Assembly (NCBI GenBank): GCA_021904315.1 | Contig: CM038920.1 | Location: 4,960,001-5,024,000, forward strand | Origin: Sphagnum magellanicum | Taxonomy: Eukaryota; Streptophyta; Sphagnopsida; Sphagnales; Sphagnaceae | Length of the DNA: 64,000 bases | Reading direction: 5' to 3' | Shown: positions 1 through 13,274 of the stretch, piece after piece | Position numbering within the stretch: position 1 is the stretch's first letter | Layout of the letters: the number at the start of each line of letters is the position of its first letter | Position numbers and translations under genes: made by a program | The notes under the pieces: model-generated | Told to the model about the DNA's origin: nothing | Seen by the model: the letters and a program-made list of their open reading frames with translations, nothing else | Database searches by the model: none

Positions 1-3000
1 TTAAATCATTACTCTCAATTTAACCCACATGTTTAATTTGACCTAACACTTAATCCTATGCTCTTAGTGACCCACTTTTATTACCTTCATTAATCAAACA
101 ATAGATTTCATAATCACCATGTTGGCATGATGTTGCAGCACATCTCATTTTGCCTTTGGTTTTTAATATGTTATTTTGTATTTTTGTACTTGTAAATATT
201 GATTTATTTCATTATTATTCATAATAAATCATCTAAGACAAAATCATAAATTAAAGCAAGAACACAAGTTGTGTGCACCTATGATGTTTACATTTAATTA
301 TGTTTAATGACACACAACCTTTTAATGTAGTGTGCTTTTAAGTTTGCATTTGAATTTTACTTCGATGACATGTGACATGTACATGCCACATTTGAAGTTT
401 GAACTACAATATTAAACATATTTCATTTGTAAGTGAAAAAATAATGTGTGATAATATGTCCATATTGTATTTAACTATTTTTTAAAGATTAAGAAATAAA
501 AAAACTTGTTAAAATCAACAATTTAATACAAACAACACATGTTTTCAATGCTTCAAAATTAATTGCATGATGTTCATTATGAACAGATTGATGTTAACCC
601 TAGCAAACACCATCAAGCAAATCACCCAACAAAGGGGGGAAGAAAAACAAAAAGGAAGGACTGAAGTTTGAGCTATAAGGACAAAACCCAAAGTGGGTCA
701 CTAGGAGGCATAGGAAAAAATCATGTTGCAAAGCCCCCATTGGTCGCAAAAACATATTAGAAAGAAAAAGGGATGAGAAAGTTGAAAAAACAATAAGCCT
801 ATAAGAGCCTTCATTTGCAACAATGGTGCACTTCAAGATAGAGGCAGCTTGAGCTCTCTACAAAGCTATGGACACTTTGCTATAGAAAACATGTAAAACA
901 ACTAGAGGAGGGCCATTGGTGCCCTTTGTTGACCACATCATGTTAGCACCTTGATGGAGAGAATCATTCGCATGTTGGTGCAGGCGACCAAAAACCTTTA
1001 TGGCAAGGGGAAGAAATGCATCGTATTGATTGCCAATTATGATAAAATCATTCCTTTGCCTAAGTTGCCATTGTCGTGATCACCTTGCAAGATGAAACAT
1101 CACGCAAAACCAAATTTGCTCTTGTAGAATTGGCAATGACAACATCAACCAAAGTGTAGATGCCACCACACATTGTGAACATTGAAAACTATCAGAAAAT
1201 AATACCCCAAAAAAAAACAAATGGGGGAATATAGAACATATCACATTCAACAAACTCACAAGGATCATAAGTCTTAGAGAACTCTACCTTCAACTCTTCG
1301 CTCTTTAGGCAACCCCTTTCCATTTGAAAAAGGCTAAATCCCATTGCTACATCAAGATTAATAGGCAATATCAAAACTAAACAATCCAAGGTCTCCAAAC
1401 TTAGAGAGCAACTCTTCATGTTTATGATGAAGGTTTGTTGATTAAGCCCCTGCTCACATGACACTGTACCTGTAGGCATGCACAATACAGCTTACCATAA
1501 TCGCATGAGACAGATACAACTTCCTTCAATCATAGGCCGCAAGGAATCCACATAAAAAACTAGTATGCATATGAAACTTTTATGCTATGAGATAGCATTT
1601 AGGCCTGGGGTGGCAGATTACGTCATTTTTTTTCATCACATTCTATGACATAATCTTCCAGTGATGATCATATGTCCATGGCAGTAACCAAAATCTGTGT
1701 TGAACATGATCTTTTTGAAAAAAATTATGAATTTGCCATGGAATAATCATGGAAGGTTCCCAGACCTTAATGCCATGGAATGGTCTCGCCCTTGAAGCTT
1801 GCCCCAATGGGCTCATGTGGTGCTCACCCTGGAAAATGTGTCCTGGGAAGATTGTTGCTGTAACTTGGCAAGTCTGCTTTTCTATCAATCAAGCAAGACT
1901 GTGGGCTTCATGCTTTGGGTTTAAGTAGTCATCTTTGAGGAAGAGATCAATTGCATCTTTCTATCACAAATTGGCACTCCTTTCTTCAAACACATTTCCA
2001 CAAACAGTGAATGACCAGGTCAGAGAATAGCCTGACAGTTTCTTTAAGGCTCATGAATGCAAGAGGGGCCACATTGTGAACTTTCTGGATTGAGACTAGT
2101 TTCAAAAACTGAACTAGACATCAACAAAGTATGCAATACAATGATATGGAATATATCCAATCTCTACCAAGAGTGATTACTGAAGGACATGAAGAATTTG
2201 CATCAAAATGGCCGCCACTTTCTACAGCATCACAAATTAATATGGCTTGCAAATCATTTGCTTAAAACACTGAAGATTGTGAGATTAGAACTCGTAAATC
2301 TGAGCTTCCATGTGGAATCAAGACATTGGTTTTTCATATATTCCAACTCTGTTTCTAAGGGTGAATATGTGTAGACTAGTAGAGTTTGGTATTTGTTAAG
2401 GCAAGAGGTGTACTACACAATTCACTTGAGGTCAATAACTACAAAATGCGACAAACTTAACCTGTTGCTCATACAACAACAACAAATAATTTGGAGTAGT
2501 ATCTGAAGGAAGTCTGAATATTCCCACTATGAGAAACACCTGTGAATTAGCTTAAAACCCACTGCAATGTTGAAGGTCTGAAATACCAGCTAAAACCAGA
2601 GATCAAAAGTTTCTGCAAAGCAACTCTGATCAAGTCCCCAAACTCTCCAAATAGCAAAAGAACTAATTTACAAATGATAAAGCAGATGGACTTGATTAGA
2701 CAGTGGGAGTTTTCAATGCAGCTCTTCATGAGAACACTACTAAACACATTGATACTGATAACTACCTTGACTTCTGCAACTTTGCAAAGCAGTTCTGTTG
2801 CATACATGTGATGGCAAATTGAGAGAATCCGCAACATTCAGCTATGATTTGACTCAGCCCTGTACACATGGCCCTGTATCAAGGTCACCATTAACTCATT
2901 GATGGAAGGAGTCAGTGGCTCTAGTTTCAGCAGTTTGATCACAGAAATGTCTTGAAGTGATTTGATCCCCCAGAGGAGCTCAATCCTAATCCTACAGAAT

Positions 3001-5340
3001 CCAAAATAATAGATTTCTTGCTCCATATCACTACCCAAATTCCTGCAATGAATCAGTCATTGGTTAGTGTCCCACAGAACTATATTTTTGTATTACTGTA
3101 CTGCTTAAGAGGAAAAATTTGTAGAACCTGCAGCCTCCTCTTTGCCTTTTTTCTGCTTCTGCCATGTGCCTTATTTCCATTCTAGCAAACTTGAGTTAGA
3201 ACATTGAGGGTCTCAATCCTGTTCCTGCCTTTGTACAAATGCTTTGAATCTATCATCATCAACTCTCATGTAGCCATGAGTGTGACACAATGGATGCCCA
3301 ACATTCAGATCCTTAGTTTCATTGTACCTCTCACTATCCTGTTGTGCCCAAAGATTATTGAACTCATCTAATATACCAAAATGTCATACAGCATTTAATC
3401 TTCTTCACAAAGTCAAGGGACACAAAAAGTGGTTTTAGCATCATTCAGCAACTGTGCAAGCTTTACGTTATGGTCTCAGACATATTCAAGCTATATAAAG
3501 ATGCTGCCTGGGTGCTTGCTTTGGATCCCAATCATCCCTCTCCGTACTCTCAAAGTTTTGTCAGATGTGACCTCCTGTAGATGCTCCTAATCAAAGTAGA
3601 AGCAGGAGTCCTTACCTAGATGTGCATCTCTCTCATGACTTGCAGGATTATTCCAAGCTTGCACCAAGACATATAAATCTATAGCAACCAAGGATCTGGG
3701 CAATTCACAGAAACTACTTATATTTCAGCTCCCTTGTTTGATAGTCTTCTACTCAGCTATGGCAGTCCAAGCACAAACAGATATCAACATCTCAGGGGCT
3801 CTGAAGTAGACACCAATGTAGCAAAAGTACAAACACCAATTTTATTACAATCCTCTATCGGTACTTCATCACATAGCTGGTACCCATCATGACTTTGCCA
3901 TTGAAGCTGCAAAGATATGCCTTTTGATGGTTGATAAATATGTGCTTGGACATAGAGCAAAGCTTATTGTCAATGAATGCACATGGGAACTACACCACAA
4001 TTTGCAGCCCAGCCTGTTACACAAATACACAAACAGAAAATCTGCAATGGAGTATGTGCACAAGTAGACTAGATTTGTGACTGTATGAAACAGCATGTTG
4101 CTATGGGCACAAGTTCACATGTAGCAGACACTGGCAACACAAATTCCACCAAACTTCAAATATGGTTCATTCACATGCAGCACATGTGCCCCTGCTTGCC
4201 CCACTGAGTCCAAAGCTATTGGGTTTGCACTTTGCACATGCATTTAGGATGATCTTTTATGTGATGTTGTCTGCCACCAACCCTTCTCATTGCATGTTCT
4301 TGAACACTTTGATCTAGCCTCCTGATCACTAGCACAGTTGAACATCAAAGTAACTTCAAATTTTCTTGTGTTGGCATGGATATTCACCATTCCGCCAACA
4401 TTCTTTAGCAGACATTCTTTGTAAACTCCAAGATTTTTAGATAAACAAAGAAGAACAATCATTGAAAGGACACCATAGCTATACGGTCAAGATGCTTCAA
4501 GTGGGTACTAGATTAACAAATAATCAGACTACCAACATGAGTTGTGTTCTATTTATGAGACAACCAAGTTGGAGCCAATGAGGCTGATGTGAAAAAAATT
4601 CTAGAATGTTTCCTGCTATTTCGATTGGGTTATTAAAACAGTATGTTTGTCTTCTACATGTCAATTTCAAGTTGGTGGGTTTTTTCACTATTTTTTTGTT
4701 TTGTACTTTTCCTACTGATAGATCGCATGTTTTTCTCTTTTGCACATGCAACCGAGGTCCAAGAAGTAAGCAAAGTGCATTTTCTACTATCTTATGATCA
4801 ATAACAAAGTCTTGAAGGGATAGATTCAAAACTAGTTCAAATTTCTTAGCTAAAAACCTTGTGACAACTTTTTTTGAAATGGACATAAATTTGTTTTGTG
4901 AACATGAAACTCACCCAAAACAAATGTAAGATTCAAGTTCTTTTAAGGTTATGTTGGTCACAATGTAACAAATTAGTATAGATTCAAACTTCATTTACTT
5001 ATAATTGTTTTGAAAAGTTTGTATGTTTTCAATTACTTGGTTTTAAAGAAATATATAATCAAGAATTTTCAAATTTTTATTAGGTTTATCTCAGTAGTCA
5101 TAAACAAATACCTATTTTGAACTAATTTCAATTTTGTAAAAAAATTATCTCACGATATAGATATATTTAGATCATGACATATGAATATTTCCCCAAGTAA
5201 GTTGCTCCAAAATTTATTGTGATGATTGCATCTGCATCAATCCATCACAACAACAAAAAAAATTGACACCTTCAAGGCCCAGCAACCCAACTACAAATAT
5301 TGTTTAGTTGACTAATGATGAGATGTGAATACAAGTTCCT
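1..5340. other. intergenic, no gene recognised
   Basis: AT-rich DNA with only short open frames on both strands and no domain I can recognise. The part from about 1.9 to 4.5 kb is less AT-rich than its flanks and could be a decayed gene or transposon, but no frame there shows a conserved motif. No RNA gene was seen. Confidence 0.5.
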
Positions 5341-5399
5341 CTTCATTAACCATTGCTAGTTTTGAAAAAGATCACCTTGCCTAGTGAAAATCCCCTCAA

Positions 5400-5560
5400 G
5401 GAAATATGGGGAACTTCCAACCTACCTACTACCCTTCCTCCCACCAACCCATCTACCTCCCTCCTTCTACTCTTCCTCCCACCTTCCATCTACCTCCCTC
5501 CTGCTTCTTTCTGTGTCATTTCCTCCTTTTTCACTTGCCTCCATCCCCAGAGCTTGAGAA
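5400..5560. repeat. CCTACCTCC-type pyrimidine-rich tract
   Basis: A run of short imperfect copies of motifs such as CTACCTCC and CCTTCCTCCCACC. It is the complementary strand of the TAGGTAGG/GTGGGTAGG type of sequence seen at 20.3-20.6 kb and 23.4-23.7 kb, so it may belong to the same degenerate repeat family in opposite orientation. Confidence 0.5.
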
Positions 5561-5811
5561 ACAAGGACAACTTGAGCATTTAGGTTTAGGGTTTACTTGT
5601 GACCTTGCATTAAAGTTTAGTTTTGAAGGCTTTGATTTTCCACAGCTTTAGGAGCTTGAAGAAGGGAGGACTTTCAGGAGAGGGGAGGAGCAGGCCAAGA
5701 TCTTGTAGAAGCAAAGACCTTGAAGGTAAGCTTCCTCCCATTTCTTCTATTTTTTGTGTCCTCTTTTCGTCATAGTTTTTTTTTTCTTTGTAATGCCATT
5801 CATAATGCAAA

Positions 5812-6008
5812 GAGGAGGAGGATAACAATGACGATGCGCATTGTTGTTTTTTGTTTTGCTACACACAACTCCACAATGAAGAAGAGGATGACGACACAAG
5901 AGCTTTTGCCATCGTTGTTTTTTCAATGCAACTCTGTGGTGAAGAGGACAATGATGCAAGATCTCTTGCATTGTTGTTTTCTTTTCACTGTAGTGCAACT
6001 CACAATGC
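5812..6008. repeat. imperfect tandem repeat, unit about 60-66 bp, three copies
   Basis: Three successive copies carry a GAGGAGGATAACAATGACGA / GAAGAGGATGACGACAC / GAAGAGGACAATGATGC start, then CATTGTTGTTTT, then a CAACTC-type end. The open frames across it arise from the repetitiveness, and no protein family is recognised. Confidence 0.55.
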
Positions 6009-6059
6009 GACTCATAGTTGTTGCCTCCACTAAATGCTAGTCTTTTGTTTTTGCCCTAG

Positions 6060-7980
6060 TTCTCTTCTTGGTTTCTACTGTTGCACAACTGTGGTCATCC
6101 TTTTTTTTTTCCTACTATTATATTGTCCTTGTTTTTTATTTGTGCTCTTTTTGTTTTTTGTAGATGAAAATTTGGAAGAAAAGAAGGAATGTTGCCTTTG
6201 ATTAGCAAATCTAAGTTGGTGTCGAAAAAGTGGTTACATTGGTTTTGAATAGGAATATGGAGGATCAAATGCAAGTTAGTGTTGATGTTGGGGAAACATC
6301 TATGGCATATGTTAGTAGAATTGATGTTGAGTTGCAAAAAATGATTAATGTGATAGAAGAACATGGAATTATAACTCCTAGTGTAATGTTGGAGTAAGAG
6401 AATGTTCAACCTCATGTTGAAATTTATGGAGGTGACATATTGAACTTTATTTCTTATAATAATTTTCCCCACCCATCCTTTCAAGTAGAGAGGATGGGCG
6501 GGGTTTTTTTTTGTCAAAATTTTTGTTGCAATACTTTCATTAGTTGTGGTCTTGGAACCTTTGCTTCACCTTCCTTCTCCATGTGAGAGGGTGGGTGGGG
6601 CATTTTTTTTTGGTCTAATTTTCTAGGTTATCAAGGCTTTGTAGGTGATACTGTTTTCTTGAAGGTTAGCTTCATTTTCTACAAATTTGAACACTAGGTT
6701 CTAGCAATACCTTGATATGTTTCTATTTGCTTATCCCTCTATGCAATACCCTCATCATCTAGGGGATAACCTTCATGCAAATATTAATTTTCACATTAGG
6801 TTTTTTGTTTTTGTCATTTTGGTTTCAAGTGTGGTTACCCCTCCCCTGGTTACCCTAGAGGCTATCCATTGGGCAAGAGATGGGTCTATATTTGTTTGTA
6901 GGATTGATGGATGTGATGCATCCTATTGGCCAAATACAACTTGGTACGGCATTTTCGGGCATGCAACAATTTGGTTATGGAGTTGGACAAGCCCAAAACA
7001 CCCATCTACTCGGGAGGAGGGCCCGAGGCATCAAGATCATGTGGCCATGTATGCGCGGGTCTTGAATAACCTTTTGGCATGGTATTGTTGCAATGAGTAG
7101 AAGGCAATTGTTAGGGCTAAGAGGCATACAAACCTAGAGTGGGATAGGCTCCAAGTTGCTTTGCAAGACACACTTGAGGTTCTTAAGACCACATTTATTA
7201 AGCTAGCCTTTAGCCACACTTTTTAGCTTCTTGGCATGAGTGCATGGGATGTGGAGTCCATCCCTCTCAATGTGTAGGCCAAGGTGGAGTGTGATGAGGA
7301 CCTTGTAGTTATAATTTGAATGACTCAAATTAGGTATGAAAAGGCGCTCAAAGGCCCTTGGATGGAGCAAGACTAGAAGTTTGCATCTAATAAAACAATG
7401 CAACGTAGGAAAATTGGCCTTTTTATGCAATACCATGATGATTCATGGTTGTTAAGTTCTAGCAATGCCATATTCAATTTTATTCGAATTTTAGGTTTTA
7501 GGGATCATATGCAATACTTATATTATTATGTTGTTTGTTTCAAGGTTTGAGGCACCACTAGGGAGGTGTTTGTGGTTGATGTTATGGAGGCAGCATTGGC
7601 CAATCACGGGGTATTTACATGTTGGCATGCCCAAGATGCAAAGGTCACATCAACACAATATAGGAGGGCCAATGGGATCCCATCCCCCTCTAGTAGTGAC
7701 ATAGATAGCCCATAATTTATCTTCACTTTGATTAAAGTGTTGTTTTAGACTTTAGGATGTTAGAGTGTCCTATTACTTTTGAGGCAAGGTTGCATATATT
7801 ACCATTATGACATGTTCCCTTTTTTAAGGTGGGGTTGTTTTGGACTTGGGCATTTTTGGCACATTTTTGTAACAGATCACCCATATATTTTTATTTAAGG
7901 CATTTTACTTTCATTTTACATCATCTTGTGTTAATGGCTAGAAATACATTTTCACATATTCTTATATGTATGCTTAATGA
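6060..7980. other. intergenic, degenerate repeats, no gene recognised
   Basis: Contains two related G-rich/T-run segments (about 6,485-6,515 and 6,583-6,615, GGATGGGCGGGG-T8 and GGGTGGGTGGGG-CAT8) and two copies of GCAATACC (6,704 and 6,743). A 127-codon open frame begins at 6,717 but matches no family I know. Confidence 0.4.
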
Positions 7981-8348
7981 AATTATCAAAAAAATGATTC
8001 TAGTTTTGTTCTCAAACAAAAAAATGTTTTATTTACCCCCAAAAATCAAAAGTTCAAACCTAGAAGGAAAATAAAACCTTTGGGCAAAATTTGTAAACAC
8101 CATGGGCGAATTTTTTTTAGTACAGGTTTTCGAAAGGTTATTTTTCATGCCCAAAATTACTATTCAATGCTTGTGCAATACCCTTATTAAGGTATATTAG
8201 AACTTATTTGGGCTCCATAACATATTTATTGATTCTTGAAGGGGTATTACATAACCATACCAAAACTTAGAAGGAAAGTAATACCCTCATGAGGGTATTT
8301 TGTAAACACCATAGACTAAATTATTTTAGTCCAAACTATTGGAAGGGT
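7980..8348. repeat. GCAATACC-type repeat, left part split by retrotransposon
   Basis: This stretch and the DNA right of the retrotransposon (from 17,104) are copies of the same repeat. Both contain GTAAACACCATGG, CATGCCCAAAA, a GCAATACCC core and CATACCAAAACxTAGAAGGAAA. The gypsy element therefore inserted into a pre-existing array with a unit of about 190 bp. Confidence 0.65.
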
Positions 8349-9081
8349 TGTAACCAAAAAAGGAGAGTGCTTAACTTAAACAAACACCTTGCTGCCTACT
8401 GGATCTATACACGATCTACAGTTCCTGGGGTTTTGACTACACTTCTGATCTTTCCTTCCTAGTCATGAGCATTCGCCTACAAACACCCTGCAAACTTCTG
8501 CTCACACACACAACTTGTGCTCATGGGCTTCCATGCTAACACATTCAACAGATCTCTGGCTTTGGATCTCACTATATTCTTCTTTCAGACAATGCCACAT
8601 GAAAACAAAATGCAATTCCTTGGCCGAGCTACTGGTGCAACGGAAAAAAACCAGCAACTAGCCAAGAGTGTTGGTAACTAGCAGATCTCTTTTACTGCCT
8701 ATACATCTTTTAAGCTCCTCAACCACAATCAGTGTTCCTCTCCTCTACTGGCTATTCTGCAGAAAAATTGAGGACCCCCTCCATAGCTCATCTCTTCAGC
8801 ACCTCCAAACTACTTCAGCTCATAATTGTAGCTCCATTCCTCACCATAATTCGGTGCCGCCTCTACCATGCGTGATCAGCCTCCATGTTCATTCAGTAGT
8901 AGCCGCCATTCATTCCTTTTTGTACAACATCTCACACACTCAGAGAGAGATTTCCCATGCATTTCCATGCAGTAGTAATGGAGAGACAACCACCACAAAA
9001 AAGAAATGGTTAATAAAGCAAACTTAACTTCCAAGATCAGGAAGTGTTCACACTGGCTTGGCGACTTAATTTTGTGTTACA
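8349..9081 (-). repeat. 3' LTR of the gypsy element
   Basis: 733 bp that align along their whole length with 16,370-17,103, differing by scattered substitutions and small indels. On the plus strand it runs from TGTAACC to GTGTTACA. It lies downstream of integrase in element orientation. A purine-rich stretch (on the minus strand AAAAATGGAAAGG, about 9,087-9,103) just outside it could be the polypurine tract. Confidence 0.9.
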
Positions 9082-9159
9082 TATGTAACCTTTCCATTTT
9101 TGAAAAGCTGAGTCCTTCAACCCCACTTAGTCTGGTGGAATGTGATAGATCTAAAGATC

Positions 9160-10022
9160 TCAACGAGACCTTTCCCACTGATGTCCATCAACATCTTGGA
9201 CAATGCATAGTCGACTGCCCTCTTCAAAGTCAAAGTTTCCCTTCCCATCAGCATGCTCGACGAACTGATATGAACCCTCCCAGCTTGCAGATAAAGCTCT
9301 TCTCTTTCCTAGTTTCTTCATCTTCACCATCGTCACCCCTGCAACTAGACCCTCAAACAGATGCTTACCTTTTCGAGTGGCATAAGTCTTCCTTTGCTGC
9401 TTCTGTGCTTGCTCCACATTGAGCAAAACGTTTTCGTGGATGCTTGCAATGAACTCCATTTTCTGTAGAAATTGTGCTGCAACCACCTCCACCTTCGCAC
9501 CAACATCAGTCTTAGTAGTTAGGGCGTGCAGGTAATTGTCTACCTTGAGATGTGGTGTGCGACCAGTTAGGATCATGAAGGGTGAAAACCTTGTACTAGC
9601 CTGGATCCCACATCGGTACCCAAACAGAATCTTAGCTAGATGGTCATCCCAACAATCCATATTGCCTGGTGTTGCAGCAAGAACAATGATGCCATGCTTG
9701 ATGGTCTTAATCATGCGTTCTGCCATCCCATTGCATTGAGGCCACTGAGGTGCAATGCGCTGATGCTGGATTCCGTAATCCTTGCACATCATCTCGAATT
9801 CTGCAGCCCATTCTCCACCATTGTCAGTGAGTATGAATCTGGGTACTCCATATCTGTAGATGATGTCGTCCTCCAAGAACCTGGATGCAGTCTTAGCACT
9901 ACGGTCAACAATCGCCTTTGCCTCGCACCACTTGGAATAGTGGTCGATGGCCACCAAAATGTACATGTTTCCTAACTTGGTTTCAGGCAAAGGTCATGCA
10001 GTGTCCAATGCAACTCTATGGA
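9160..10022 (-). pseudogene. gypsy integrase catalytic core, interrupted
   Basis: An open stretch of 276 codons (9,990 to 9,160) reads through an integrase core (rve family). It includes YILVAIDHYSKWCEA, then LTDNGGEW with the second catalytic Asp, and NGMAERMIKT with the catalytic Glu, followed by a C-terminal region typical of Ty3/gypsy polyproteins. The first catalytic Asp is expected in the ALDTA segment just upstream, which is followed directly by an in-frame TGA where a Gly-Pro is normal. That stop separates the zinc-binding part from the core. Integrase joins element cDNA ends to host DNA; this copy is probably inactive. Confidence 0.85.
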
Positions 10023-10590
10023 ATAAGTCACATATGGGAATGCTCTTCAATTGCTCATCCCCAGAGCGGATACTACCCTTGCTCCTCACCAGCTGGCACT
10101 GTTGGCAACTTCTGACCACCGCCTTAACATCTTCAGTTCGATGATGCTAGAAGTACCTTCAACGAATCTCAGCCAACGTCCTCTGTTCCCCGAAATGCCC
10201 CAGATTTTCATGCATTTGACTTACTAGGGACATCCTTTCCTCTAGCTTGGGTACGAGCAACCCTTTGAAGTAAAGCCTCTGTTCTTTCTAGCAGTAATTG
10301 CTCACCCTCTTTCTGGCCCTTTTACTCTCCTCAAGGTCCATTGAATCGGGCAGTGCATCGTTTTTCAATAATCCCAGACAGACTGCATCTTCCCAAATAT
10401 CGATGCACTTTACATCCATTTCCTGGTCCTCCTCCTTATTAGATTCGGTAAGACTCAATTCTTGGTCCCTAAACTTAGCTAGTTCCTGAGCCTCCAAAAT
10501 CAGATCCAGTTGCTGCCGTTTGTCAAAGTACTGGGGTCTCCTCCTCTTCACCACTATTCGCTCACCATCGTCCTGCACAGGTTCACCCCC
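10023..10590 (-). pseudogene. gypsy RNase H-to-integrase linker with zinc-binding remnant
   Basis: Between the RNase H and integrase core the minus strand encodes a charged spacer (10,578-10,288, rich in Glu, Lys and Arg). Further on comes a CQQC segment near 10,100, the CxxC half of the HHCC zinc domain that precedes Ty3/gypsy integrase. In-frame stops fall within this stretch, one of them near 10,148 beside the HH residues. Assignment rests on position and the CxxC motif. Confidence 0.6.
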
Positions 10591-10926
10591 AACTGTAGCT
10601 TCTGCTTCACCTGAAACAACCTCCTTGGGCTGCTCTTCTCCTTATACAACGACAATTACATACAGTTGATGGCTGCCGTCATACCTACAGTGGTTAATCC
10701 CGAAACAGCAGGCACGGTGTTGTACCAATTCCTTATCCCCTCTCCTAATACCGAGCCATTCCTTTTCCTTGCCTGTCCAAACACAGAGAAATTCTTCATC
10801 TCCTTTAGATGCATCAGTTCGAGTACTTGCAATGTCTTGTATCTCTTCACTGAAGTCATCGTCATCAACAGTTGGTCCAACTGGATTCCTGCTCAAGGCA
10901 TCGACGTTTGTATGCCTGAGTCCTGG

Positions 10927-11757
10927 TTAGTGTATTATCTTGAAGCTAAAATCTTGCAGCATGTCTACCCACCTTCCTCTCCTGCCATTCGCATCTGACA
11001 CAGTAGCCAACCATTCAAGCGGCTTGTGGTCTGTGCGTAGAATGAAATGATTCATGTGCAAGTATTGCCTGAAATGCATGACGCCCCAGATCAGCGCGTA
11101 GCATTCCCCTTCCATGGGGTGGAACTTCCTTTGTGCTTCTGTCAAGCTCTTGTTGGCATACGCTACCACCTTCTCAAACCTGCCTTCTTTCTGTGACAAT
11201 ATAACTCCAACACCCTTGGGCGACCAGTCTACATCCAGCCAGAATGTTCTTTTGAAATATGGTCGTGTGAGCACAGGCGCGTCCACTAGCGCTGCCTTCA
11301 ATGCCTGGTATGCATGGTATGCCTGTTGACAGCCCACATCCCACACAAATGCAACATCCTTCCTTGTCAACTCAAACAGAGGACCCGTCAATCTCGAATA
11401 GCCTCGAATGTACTTTCGGTAGTAATCTGTCAGACCTAAGAACGACCTGACACTGGTGACTGTCTTTGGTGTTGGGAAATGCAGAACTCCTTTGATCTTC
11501 CCAGGATGTGGCCTGGTGCCCTCCTTGCTTACCACATGGCCCAGAAATATGATGGACTTGGCAGCAAAACAACATTTGTTTGGGTTCAATTTAAAATTCA
11601 CTTCCCTGAATTTGTAGAAAATTGCATTCAGATGTTGGAGATGCTCCCCCCAACTTTCACTGTGTACATTGAGGTCATCAACGAATACCTTCAGAAATTT
11701 GCTACCCAAGTCCTTAAAGACTTCTGACATGATTCGTGTGAATGTACTCGTTGCATT
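10927..11757 (-). pseudogene. gypsy reverse transcriptase C-part and RNase H
   Basis: Continues the reverse transcriptase after the nested solo LTR. It holds FKDLGSKFLKVFVDDLNVHS with the FVDD catalytic pair, then the thumb (VRSFLGLTDYYRKYIRGYS) and a Ty3-type RNase H domain (FWLDVDWSPKGVGVILSQ, then FHPMEGECYALIWG, then ILRTDHKPLEWL), retaining the Asp, Glu and Asp of the RNase H site. It ends in a stop at 10,927. The residues needed for polymerase chemistry are visible, but the gene is split by the 999-bp insertion at 11,758-12,756. Confidence 0.9.
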
Positions 11758-12756
11758 TGTCACAACCCTAGCTTTGGGCTTGCGACCAAGGCAAAGGGGT
11801 TGCAAGGTTGCGAGCCAAGAGAAAGGAAGCCCGGGAGTCAAGACAAAGGCATTGCAAGGTTGCGGGCCAAGAGGAAGTTCGGGAGTTAAGGCAAGAAGAA
11901 GCCCAAGAGTCACATCACATATTCCCGGGAATGTTAAAAAGTGTGAGGGAGTATGAGGGAGTGGACCCTCACACTCCCAAGGCAACTCCGACTTTGGGAG
12001 ATGGAGTCCTAGTGGACTCCTGAAACTTCAGAGAGCAATTGCAGGGGTCAAAACTCAATGGCTTGTGGCGTTCTTTATATCATTGAAAATCTCTTGAAAC
12101 GTAGATGTCTAAAATGGGCTCGCATTACTCATTCAGATATCTGAAACACAAGTTATGGCCAAAAGAAGGGCCGGGAGTCAAATTGCCAGTTTGACTCCCG
12201 ACCACAAAAAGTCGGGAATCGACCCGATTTACTTAGCTGCAGGAAGCGTGCCACATATTGTTGGAAAGCTTTCGATGAGAGCTACAACTTTGCTTTAGAC
12301 CGCACCTCAATCGAAGGTTTGCTCGCAAAGTTATGGGGTTCCAAAGTTGCGAGAGTCCCAGGTGGCGGGATTTCGGGACTCCCACTCGGGAGTCTTAGGA
12401 AAAAGAGCCATTTGGATGTAGCCTCCGTGGAGAGCTGCAGAGTATACTATAAGGGGGAAGGTGGTGGCTTCCCTCAAGTCCGGGCCGTGGTGAGTCTTGT
12501 GTGTCCGTGTTGCCCGTGGCTTGTCCTAGCACCAAGGATACTCCAACTATGCACTAACCACTTTGTGTGGGTTGTGTGTAGGCCCGTGTGAGTGAGTGAA
12601 ACTTGTCAACTCTTCCTAGTCCCATCCCGGAGCTCCAACACGCCCTTCTACCCCTCAAAGTGTTGTGAGCTAGGGAGCGTACCTCGACTCATCCCTCTTC
12701 TGTTGCTTTCTACTTGGGCTCACATTTGAGTCCTTTAAGGAGTTGGGAGTGCGTCA
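11758..12756. mobile_element. solo LTR nested in gypsy reverse transcriptase
   Basis: A 999-bp block starts TGTCACAACCC and ends GAGTGCGTCA. It is flanked on both sides by the 5-bp duplication GCATT (11,753-11,757 and 12,757-12,761). Removing the block and one GCATT rejoins the reverse transcriptase frame at ...FGLKNA/TSTFTR.... It shares long stretches with 21,539-22,369 and 54,539-55,110, including a paired TTTGACTCCCGACC palindrome region and ACTATAAGGGGGAAGG, a possible TATA region. TG...CA ends, a 5-bp target duplication and no coding interior fit a solo LTR left by recombination. Confidence 0.88.
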
Positions 12757-12761
12757 GCATT

Positions 12762-13274
12762 CTTCAGTCCAAACAGCATAACCGTCCAGTCATAAAATCC
12801 AATCTTAGTAATTAGAGCGGTCTTCTTTATGTCTTCTGGAGCCATCCGAATTTGCCAAAAACCCGACTATAGGTCTAAGGCAGTGAACCATGATGAGTTT
12901 CCCAGCTGATCAATTACATCCTCCACGAATGGCATCGGAAATGAATCTCGACGCGTTTTTGCATTGAGTGGTCGATAGTCTCCACAAAAACGCATGCTCC
13001 CATCTTTCTTTACTGGCAGCGTTACCCGACAGGCATACTCAGAGTTGTTGGGCCTCATCTTACCCAAATTTACCAGAACATTTATCTGCCTTTTTACTTC
13101 AACCTCCTCCCAGTAAAACAATCTACCAGGAGATGCTCTGCAAGGTGGGAGTCCTTGCGTATCTATACAATGTTCTCCAATGGTGCAACAGCTGAGTTCT
13201 CCCTTGTTCCAAGCAAAGACGTCTTGGTACCGCTCCAGAATTCCCCAGATCTGTTGTTGTCCTTCATCATCCAA
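12762..13274 (-). pseudogene. gypsy reverse transcriptase N-part
   Basis: The minus strand encodes the fingers/palm start of a Ty3/gypsy reverse transcriptase: YACRVTLPVKKDGSMRFCGD, then YRPLNAKTRRDSFPMPFVED and VIDQLGNSSWFTALDL with the first catalytic Asp. It continues through SGFWQIRMAPEDIKKTALIT to FGLKNA, where the nested solo LTR interrupts it. An in-frame stop lies just after the TALDL segment (near 12,862), where the family has DLxSGY/F, so the copy was broken by point mutation as well as by insertion. Confidence 0.88.

Noticed and set aside
6717..7100. 127-codon plus-strand frame
   Set aside because: Starts inside a GCAATACC repeat region and matches no family; likely chance or decayed transposon.
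9006..9422. 138-codon plus-strand open frame
   Set aside because: Antisense to the integrase C-terminal part of the gypsy element; no domain, no start context.
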